Shown here in pieces: positions 12,745 through 13,038 of a DNA stretch of 13,038 nt. The translations under genes were made by a program, and so were the position numbers. Every line of letters begins with the position of its first letter. The stretch's first letter is position 1. The stretch comes from Caulobacteraceae bacterium. Its GTDB lineage: Bacteria > Pseudomonadota > Alphaproteobacteria > Caulobacterales > Caulobacteraceae. The stretch is taken from assembly GCA_004144935.1 (NCBI GenBank), contig SDZP01000107.1, positions 1 to 13,038 on the forward strand. Reading direction: 5' to 3'. The notes under the pieces are model-generated. The model did no database searches. It was not told where the DNA came from and saw nothing but the letters and a program-made list of their open reading frames with translations.

Positions 12745-13038
12745 GCCAGCCGCTCCGTGAGCAGGTCGAAGACCCCCTGCCCGTCGGCGCGCGTCACCCA
12801 GCGATGCGGCGAGTTCTCGGCCCCGCGGAACTCGACGGCGGTGTGGCCGAGGGTCAGCGGCGAGGCGGTCTCGACGGTGACCTGGCAGGGCGCCGCCTCG
12901 AACAGCTCCGGCGCGATCAGCCAGGCGATCGGGCAAGGGTCGTGCAGGGGGGCGTCGAGGCCGCGGACGATCTTGTGCTCGATATGGCGCGAGAAGCGCA
13001 GCAGGCGGGCGGCGGCGGCGGCGCGGGGATTGCCGAGG
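12741..13038 (-). CDS. Inosine-uridine-type nucleoside hydrolase (partial, N-terminus outside window)
   Basis: Only the last 98 residues are visible; the gene begins beyond 13038. The stretch APLHDPCPIAWLIAPELF (about 29-46 of the visible part) is the C-terminal active-site motif of IUNH-type hydrolases, where His and the following Asp contact the nucleoside and the catalytic calcium. VTVETASPLTLGHTAVEF (53-70) is the usual strand pair that follows. These enzymes cleave ribonucleosides to base and free ribose. The final DLLTERLA ends in a TGA overlapping the ribokinase start by four bases, so ribose formed here can be phosphorylated at once. Base preference (purine, pyrimidine or both) cannot be judged from this fragment. 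Confidence 0.88.
   Translation of the reverse strand, partial: LGNPRAAAAARLLRFSRHIEHKIVRGLDAPLHDPCPIAWLIAPELFEAAPCQVTVETASPLTLGHTAVEFRGAENSPHRWVTRADGQGVFDLLTERLA

Overview
The window is GC-rich, densely coded DNA. It looks like an alphaproteobacterial chromosome, most likely Caulobacteraceae (Caulobacter/Phenylobacterium-like). The reasons are a large TonB-dependent receptor with the VVTTQRREEALQDVPVAVSAF signature, TTGaCgS/TANAWC-type promoter elements, GGAAC-N16-xGTT elements resembling EcfG/SigT general-stress promoters, and small DUF3606-type proteins. The taxonomic assignment is inference. No tRNA, rRNA, CRISPR array, transposase or integrase is visible.

Region 1 (1-4588): a leftward, partial epoxide-hydrolase-like alpha/beta hydrolase is divergent from a TetR-family regulator. 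A 930-aa TonB-dependent receptor follows the regulator and ends in a strong intrinsic terminator. The divergent promoter holds two related operator-like sites about 62 bp apart, each lying on a predicted -10 element. This suggests that one regulator controls hydrolase, receptor and itself: a take-up-and-hydrolyse module for an unknown, probably hydrophobic compound.

Region 2 (4596-6101): a leftward PPOX-type flavin protein, a rightward helical hypothetical protein, a REPIN-like element (two copies of a 24-bp imperfect hairpin in perfect inverted orientation, 76 bp apart), and a leftward DUF3606-like small protein.

Region 3 (6219-9381): a hotdog-fold thioesterase and an acyl-CoA synthetase in tandem, a hemerythrin HHE protein with a candidate EcfG promoter and a strong terminator, and a 63-aa hypothetical protein. 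The stop codon of the hypothetical overlaps the stop of the next, convergent gene.

Region 4 (9374-10870): a leftward class I/II aminotransferase gene that is broken. About 24 codons, including the segment that normally carries the PLP-stacking aromatic residue, are missing, and the frame shifts. It is followed by two tiny, hydrophilic, convergent genes.

Region 5 (10927-13038): a leftward operon of nucleoside hydrolase (partial), ribokinase (4-bp ATGA overlap) and an isopenicillin-N-synthase-family 2OG/Fe(II) oxygenase (30-bp gap). The first two genes form a ribonucleoside salvage route. The oxygenase is an unusual third member and may act on the released base or another product. This operon, the operator pair, the REPIN and the broken aminotransferase are the points most worth following up. 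No clearly new defence or mobile system was seen.
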